From Triticum aestivum (lineage: Eukaryota > Streptophyta > Magnoliopsida > Poales > Poaceae), in assembly GCF_018294505.1 (NCBI RefSeq), contig NC_057801.1, forward strand, positions 847,184,788 through 847,248,787: a stretch of 64,000 bases of DNA, given 5' to 3'. Positions 57,902 through 64,000 of the stretch are shown one piece after another. Below the pieces are notes generated by a model. That model saw nothing but the letters and a program-made list of their open reading frames with translations, searched no databases and was not told the DNA's origin. Position numbers and translations under genes: made by a program. Numbering within the stretch: position 1 is the stretch's first letter; every line of letters begins with the position of its first letter.

Positions 57902-60900
57902 TGTGACGCCCCCGATTCAATCGTACACTAATCATGCACGCAAATGTGTACGATCAAGATCAGGGACTCACGGGAAGATATCACAACACAACTCTACAAA
58001 TAAAATAAGTTATACAAGCATCATAATACAAGCCAGGGGCCTCGAGGGCTCGGATACAAGTGCTCGATCATAGACGAGTCAGCGGAAGCAACAATATCTG
58101 AGTACAGACATAAGTTAAACAAGTTGCCATAAGATGGCTAGCACAAACTGGGATACCGATCGAAAGAGGCGCAGGCCTCCTGCCTGGGATCCTCCTAACT
58201 ACTCTTGGTCGTCGTCGTCAGCCTGCACGTAGTAGTAGGCACCTCCAATGTAGTAGTCGTCGTCGACGCTGGCTCCTGGCTCCTGGACTCCAGCATCTGG
58301 TTGCGACAACCAGAAAGAAAGGAAAGGGGGAAAAAAGGGGGGGAGAAAGCAACCGTGAGTACTCATCCAAAGTACTCGCAAGCAAGGAACTACACTACAT
58401 ATGCATGGGTATATGTGTAAGGAGGCCATATCAGTGGACTGAACTGCAGAATGCCAGAATAAGAGGGGGATAGCTAATCCTGTCGAAGACTACGCTTCTG
58501 GCAGCCTCCGCCTTACAGCATGTAGAAGAGAGTAGACTGAAGTCATCCAAGTAGCATCTCCAAGTAGCAACTTCAAGTAGCATCGCATAGCATAATCCTA
58601 CCCGGCGATCCTCTCCTCGTCGCCCTGTAGAAAAGCGATCACCGGGTTGTCTGTGGAACTTGGAAGGGTGTGTTTTATTAAGTATCCGGTTCTAGTTGTC
58701 ATAAGGTCAAGGTACAACTCCAAGTCGTCCTGTTACCGAAGATCACGGCTATTCGAATAGATTAACTTCCCTGCAGGGGTGCACCACATAGCCCAACACG
58801 CTCGATCCCATTTGGCCGGACACACTTTCCTGGGTCATGCCCGGCCTCGGAAGATCAACACGTCGCAGCCCCACCTAGGCAAAACAGAGAGGCCAGCACG
58901 CCGGTCTAAACCTAAGCGCGCAGGGGTCTGGGCCCATCGCCCTGAGCACACCTGCACGTTGCGAGGGCGGCCGAAAGCAGACCTAGCCTAGTGGCGTTCC
59001 AGTCCAATTCGGCGCGCGCCGCTCCGTCGCTGACGTCTGAAGTGCTTCGGCTGATACCACGACGTCGGGATACCCATAACTACTCCCACGTAGATGGTTA
59101 GTGCGTATAGGCTCGTAGCCAGACTCAGATCAAATACCAAGATCTCGTTAAGCGTGTTAAGTATCCGCGAACGCCGAACAGGGCCAGGCCCACCTGTATC
59201 CTAGGTGGTCTCAACCTGCCCTGTCGCTCCGCCACAAAGTAACAGTCGAGGGCCGTCGGGAACCCAGGCCCACCTCTACCGGGATGGAGCCACCTGTCCT
59301 TTCAGCCCCCTCGTCAGAATCACTTGCGGGTACTCAATGAGCTGACCCGACTTTAGTCACCATCTGTATAGTATGTATGTATGTATAGTATATACCCGTG
59401 ATCACCTCCCAAGTGATCACGGCCCGATAGTATAGCAAGGCACACTGACAAGAATGTAGGGCCAATGATGATAAACTAGCATCCTATACTAAGCATTTAG
59501 GATGGTAGGTAAGGTATCAATGACTGTAGCAACAATGACAGGCTATGCATCAGAATAGGATTAACGGAAAGCAGTAACATGCTACACTACTCTAATGCAA
59601 GCAGTATAGAGTAGAATAGGCGATATCTGGTGATCAAGGGGGGGGCTTGCCTGGTTGCTTAGACAAGGAGGGGTCGTCGGTGACGTAGTCGTACTCGGTG
59701 GCATCAGCGTCGGTCTCGTAGTCTACCGGAGAGAAGAGGGGGAAGAAATAATGAATACAGAGCAAACAAAGCATCACAAAATATAACAAGGCAATACGCG
59801 GTGTTCGGTGTGCCCTAACGCGGTAGTAGGTGATACCGGTGAAGGGGGGAAAACATCCGGGAAAGTATTCCCGGTGTTTCGTGTTTCCGGGCAGAGGAGC
59901 CGGATGGGGAAAGTTGCGAGTTCGATAGGTTAGGGGTGTGTGGCGGACGAACGGACTGCGTATCCGGATTCGTCTCGTCGTTCTGAGCAACTTTCATGTT
60001 GAAAATATTTTAATCCGAGTTACGGATTAAAAGATATGATTTTTTAAAAGATTTTAACAATTTTGGAATTTAATTATTTATTTAATTAATTCAAAAAAAT
60101 GTATTTATGACGTCAGCATGATGTCATGCTGACGTCAGCAGTCAACAGGGTTGACTGAGTCAACCCTGACAGGTGGGTCCCGTTTGTCATACACTGTTAA
60201 CTAATTAACCTAATTAAGTTTTAATTAACAGTAGTTAATTAGGTTAATTAACCAGGATTAATTAGATTAATTATTTACTTAACAGTTAATTAGGTTATTT
60301 AGTGATTAGGTTAATCTAATTATAATTAATTAACCTAATTAATTACTTAATTAATTAATTAATTTAATTATTATTTATTTATTTAATAATATATTTTTTT
60401 AATTCCCTTTTTTTTTAATTTAAAGTTCTGGGGCGTGGGCCCCGTTTGTCATAGGCCCAAAGGGGCCTATCGGGCTCGGGCGTGGTTGCTGGGGCGGAGC
60501 CCCGTGAGTGTGCGGGCGGTTACGGGCGGGTGGGTGCAGGGCGCACCCAGGCGCCCACCACGCGAGGGGAGACGAGGCCGGCCAGGGCTGTGCCCGGCGG
60601 CGGCGAGGCCACGGCGGCCAGCGCGGGCGCGGGCCGGCGCCGGAAGCGGCCAGGGGTCAGCAGCCAAACGGGGGGGAGAGGGTAGCAGGGGGATGGGGTT
60701 CTCACCCCCGTTGCAGGGGAGTTGGGCGGCGAGGCGTGATGGCGCCGACGATGGAGAGACGGGGACGCGGGCGACGGGGACGAGGCATTCCGGCCACGGC
60801 GCGGTCACAAACGGGGCGGCAGCGGTGCGGAGGCGTCGGGGACGCGGCGGGGTGGAGTCGAGTGGCGTCGTTGGCGACTTGGACGGCGAGGCGAGGCGAT

Positions 60901-61956
60901 GCGACGAGGACGAGCGGCATCGGGGCGCCCGGGTCGAGCTCCCGATCCAGTACGGGTCGAGGGGGCAGGCGCCATGCGGGAGAGGCGCCGGCGTCGGGGT
61001 CGAGTGACTACGGGCCCGGCCGATCCGACGGGGAAGAGGACGAGGAGGTGCTCCGGCGAAGCAGAGGCGGGACGAGGCGGCAACGGTGTGCGCGGCGGCG
61101 TCAGGGAGTGGAGTGGAGGAGGCGGAGTGGTTGGGGGCAGTGGAGGACGACGACGAGCGAGATCGGGCGCGAGGGATGCCCCGATCCAGATCGGGTCGGG
61201 GGGGAAAGCGGAGCGAGGGGAGGTGAGCCGGAGAGGCGGCGAGGCGAAGGCGCTCCGGGTGGTGCGGCCTCGTGCGGCGGCGGTGGCCTCAGGGGAGCGG
61301 CGGCGCGTCGGTGGCCTCCCCCCGATCCCGATCCAGATCGGGGGAGAGGGGAGCGAACGTGGGGGAGGGGGCGAGGGAGAGTGGGGGTCGTGGGTAGGGT
61401 TCGGTGCCCCCAGTGGGTATAGGGAGTGGGGGTGTGGGGCGGTTGGGCCGGGTGGCCGAACGGGCCGGCCTGCTGGGCCGAAGCCCAGTGGGGGGGGGGG
61501 CCTTTCTCTCTTTTCCTTTTTTTTCTTTTGTTTGTTTTCTGTTTTCCTTTATTATTTCTTTCTTTCTTTATTTTAGTTGCATTTTAATTTAGTAAAATAT
61601 ACACTTAGTATTTCCACTTAGTCCATAGTCACAAAAATAAATCTAGACCCCAAATAACTTAGTTTGACATTTTATTAATTATAAAACATATTTAATTAAT
61701 CTCTTTGCTACTGTTTTATTTATCTCATAGTATTTAAACATTTTATAAATGTGCGGTTTTCCCATCACAATTATCTATGCAATATTTGGTTCCCTCCGAA
61801 CATTTTAGTTTTAAAATTTGAAAACTTTTATTGTTTGCCTATATTTTAAATTTTAATTTGAATCGTTTTGAACTAACTCGAGATTAGCAACTATAAACGA
61901 GGTGACGTGGCATCATTAGCAGAGGGTCACTGTAGCTTAATAATCCGGGCGTCACA
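57902..61956 (-). repeat. Very long LTR (4,055 bp) of a minus-strand retrotransposon
   Basis: It starts TGTGACGCCCCCGATTC and ends CCGGGCGTCACA, so both ends carry the complementary TGTGACGCC/GGCGTCACA. Read on minus, a purine-rich GTGGAGGAGAAT directly precedes TGTGACGCCC at 61956, as expected of a 3' LTR. The interior would therefore lie at higher coordinates and run off the window. Within the LTR a TTAATTA-rich stretch (60180-60412) abuts a strongly GC-rich block (60430-61500). The long open frames in that block look like composition artefacts. The left target duplicate would be CCTTT (57897-57901). Confidence 0.75.
60180..60412. repeat. TTAATTA-rich tract inside the long LTR
   Basis: Repeated TTAATTA, AGGTTAATTA and CCTAATTAA phrases on both strands form a near-palindromic AT block. 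Confidence 0.75.
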
Positions 61957-64000
61957 ATTCTCCTCCACTACAAGAAATCTCGTCCCGAGATTTAAGCGGT
62001 GGAGTAAGGGGCGAAGGTGTTGGTAGCGAAAAACCTAACGAGTCTCCTCGGTCTTGGCTGCCCTTTCGAAGAGGTTGATCCCTTTCGTTGATGTCTTCAT
62101 TTCACTGCTTCGAGTCACCATGATCAATTTGTCATCCTTTCTTCGGGATCTCCATCGTACTTACGAATAGGTAAGGGGCAGCTCTACAACGATAGGATGT
62201 TACAAGGGAAAATCTTCTGGGGGTTTCCCAAGTATGAACATATGAGTATCTCTCGAGTTGAACAAATGAAACACATCGAGAGCAAAGTAAGACGGTGCAA
62301 TAAGAAGTTTCAAGCGGATAGGCAATCGTTCATTGCCTGAAACAGAGTGTGAATGGGGTTCAGAGCAACAGGAATAAGTATTGTGTCCGATACCAGAATT
62401 GATCACTAGGAAGGTGGCTCGCAAATTACATACGAAGTCAAGCTATAGGAATAACTTTGGCAACAGGGTGTATAGGAGAGTCAGGTTTCGATCCTGTGAA
62501 ACTGTGGGTTATGGGCCCACCATGTGGTTCCTTTTTTTTTAATAGGAGCAGTGACATCTTGCACGGTCATGATAGCAAGGCATGTCAGGGAGTACCATGT
62601 TAGCTATGTCGGCAACAACGTTGGTACCAAGGGCGAGGGACGAAGAGAACCATTTTCCTGCTCGTTGAAACGAGGCGGACCAATAGGCAAGGTTCTCGTC
62701 CATCGGTGGTTACCGGAATGTCATCAACAAAAGTAACAGGGTCTTACTGACAGAATTGTACAACAAGGTGTTTACATAAGCAGGAAATATTACTTCCCAG
62801 ATCATATAGATCACAAGAAAGGTTAAACCAACAATGGAAGGAAAATATGATCATCAGATTAAACAGAACAATGGAAAGGAAAATGTGTTTAAACACATAT
62901 TTCAGGGGTATATCCTTCCCAATGACAAGCAGAGCATGATATCCATGACAGGATATAAAGTAGAAAACCATTTAGGTAAGGGGGAAGGAATCTCATGATA
63001 TTACCCATACAACGGTGTTAGGATAAGTGATAAATAAAATTTAGCATCGTGCTTCAAATGTTCCTGTTGAAAATCAGAGTACCATTGACATGCTATGAGA
63101 TAGCATTGACATGGACTTCAGGTGAAGATCAGACTTTGGAAACACGAAGGATCCATCAGGAATAACTTGTAGAATAAGTCTTACAATTTCCTCATGGACG
63201 AATGGATAACCTCGCTGAAAAGGAATCTATAATGATAGGTCCTCCAGCCGGGGGGGGGGGGGGTGCTAGGCATGACATCATGTTACCGGGTCATCAAAGG
63301 ACCAACAACATAAATCCTGGAAAGTTGTCCCAACCATCATATCTGACCGAGATTCAGATCCAATTGGTGTCATGGTACCTCAGACTCAGGATGTCCGAGA
63401 AGAAAAGGCGCAACACAAATCGTTGAAATGGCATTGCAAGATTCTCGGGAAATGAACTATGGGAGCAAGTTCCGAAATAAGAGCTCATCATTAAATCAAG
63501 GAGAGGATGAGGGGGTAGCTGATGGAATCAGCAAAAATCCTCAGATTTCCAAAAAGGTGGATTTCCACAGTTATGTGAACAAGGAGATAACATTTGTCGG
63601 ATCAAATGAGAAAATGGTGTATGCTCGAGGAGAACATACACAGTTAAACATTGGATGAGAGGTGCACCGGGAATATGGGCTGGGTTGCACGACCCATGTC
63701 GAAATGATGATTCAATAATCAATAGTCTAAGAATGAACGACCGACCATTAACTTCAAAGCAATAGGGTTGCTAGAAGGGCAGAATCCAAACAGCACCGCT
63801 CACTTGTTGGTACCCCGGTTGGAATCAACACGAGGACCCAAGAAGAATGGTGATGGTGAAAAGTTTCACCATACCAAGAATTCTTAAGAGGTGGTGAAAT
63901 TCTCATAACATTGATGACATAAAAGGTGGTAATATTCCAAGTTAAAGAAGAACAATGCTGGGTAGCAGTGATCTCAAGTCTACACAAAACACGAACAAGT
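61957..64000 (-). mobile_element. Interior of the long-LTR retrotransposon, 3' part, noncoding
   Basis: The segment next to the polypurine tract carries no recognisable gag, protease, RT or integrase on either strand. It is probably the untranslated part preceding the 3' LTR, or a non-autonomous interior. It continues past the right edge. A 13-residue G run lies near 63249. Confidence 0.5.

Noticed and set aside
60435..61576. Long overlapping ORFs (up to 304 codons) in the GC-rich part of the long LTR
   Set aside because: They occur in several frames on both strands at once, are Gly/Arg/Ala-rich with no domain, and follow from the low frequency of stops in GC-rich DNA.

Overview
The window is nuclear DNA of a Triticeae grass (wheat, Aegilops or a close relative). 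The evidence is an Angela/BARE-type copia element with 1.75 kb LTRs, several Stowaway MITEs with the CTCCCTCCGTCC terminus, a PIF/Harbinger element, and grass-type genes with GT-AG introns. Most of the sequence is transposable elements. I see no bacterial-type operon, CRISPR array or replication origin.

Layout. 1-5.6 kb: a rearranged copia remnant (gag/protease/integrase on minus, an RT piece on plus) split by a 5'-truncated LINE flanked by a 117 bp direct repeat. 5.6-6.4 kb: a relic that recurs at 45.6-46.6 kb. 6.4-34.9 kb: a nested stack. A short-LTR copia (element A, plus strand) carries a related copia (element B, 6618-10401) inside its 5' LTR and a gypsy element (12056-30645, minus strand) in its interior. 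The gypsy in turn carries an Angela-type copia (18378-26981, minus strand). Target-site duplications AATTC, ATGAT and ATAAY support each join. The gypsy has gag-pol on minus and, between pol and its 3' LTR, a plus-strand antisense gene that looks spliced (six exons). 34.9-42.5 kb: AT-rich intergenic DNA with palindromic and tandem repeats and a PPR-DYW gene fragment. 42.5-46.6 kb: a tRNA-Lys(CUU), Stowaway MITEs and a Harbinger element with a decayed transposase.

The gene island is 47.1-54.4 kb. It holds two convergent host genes: a two-exon DUF1635-family gene on plus (47407-48444) and a complete 14-exon MON1 gene on minus (54359-48894, 575 codons). MON1 is the Mon1 subunit of the Mon1-Ccz1 Rab7 exchange factor that drives late endosome to vacuole traffic. 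54.5-57.9 kb is intergenic DNA with decayed gypsy gag pieces. 57.9 kb to the end is an unusually long (4,055 bp) LTR plus part of the interior of a minus-strand retrotransposon that continues beyond the window.

The two host genes have no evident shared function. The rest is best read as a history of insertion. LTR divergence, counted by eye, is about 1.3% for Angela, 3% for the gypsy, 5% for copia A and 8% for copia B. The B value conflicts with its nested position and is listed as a finding.
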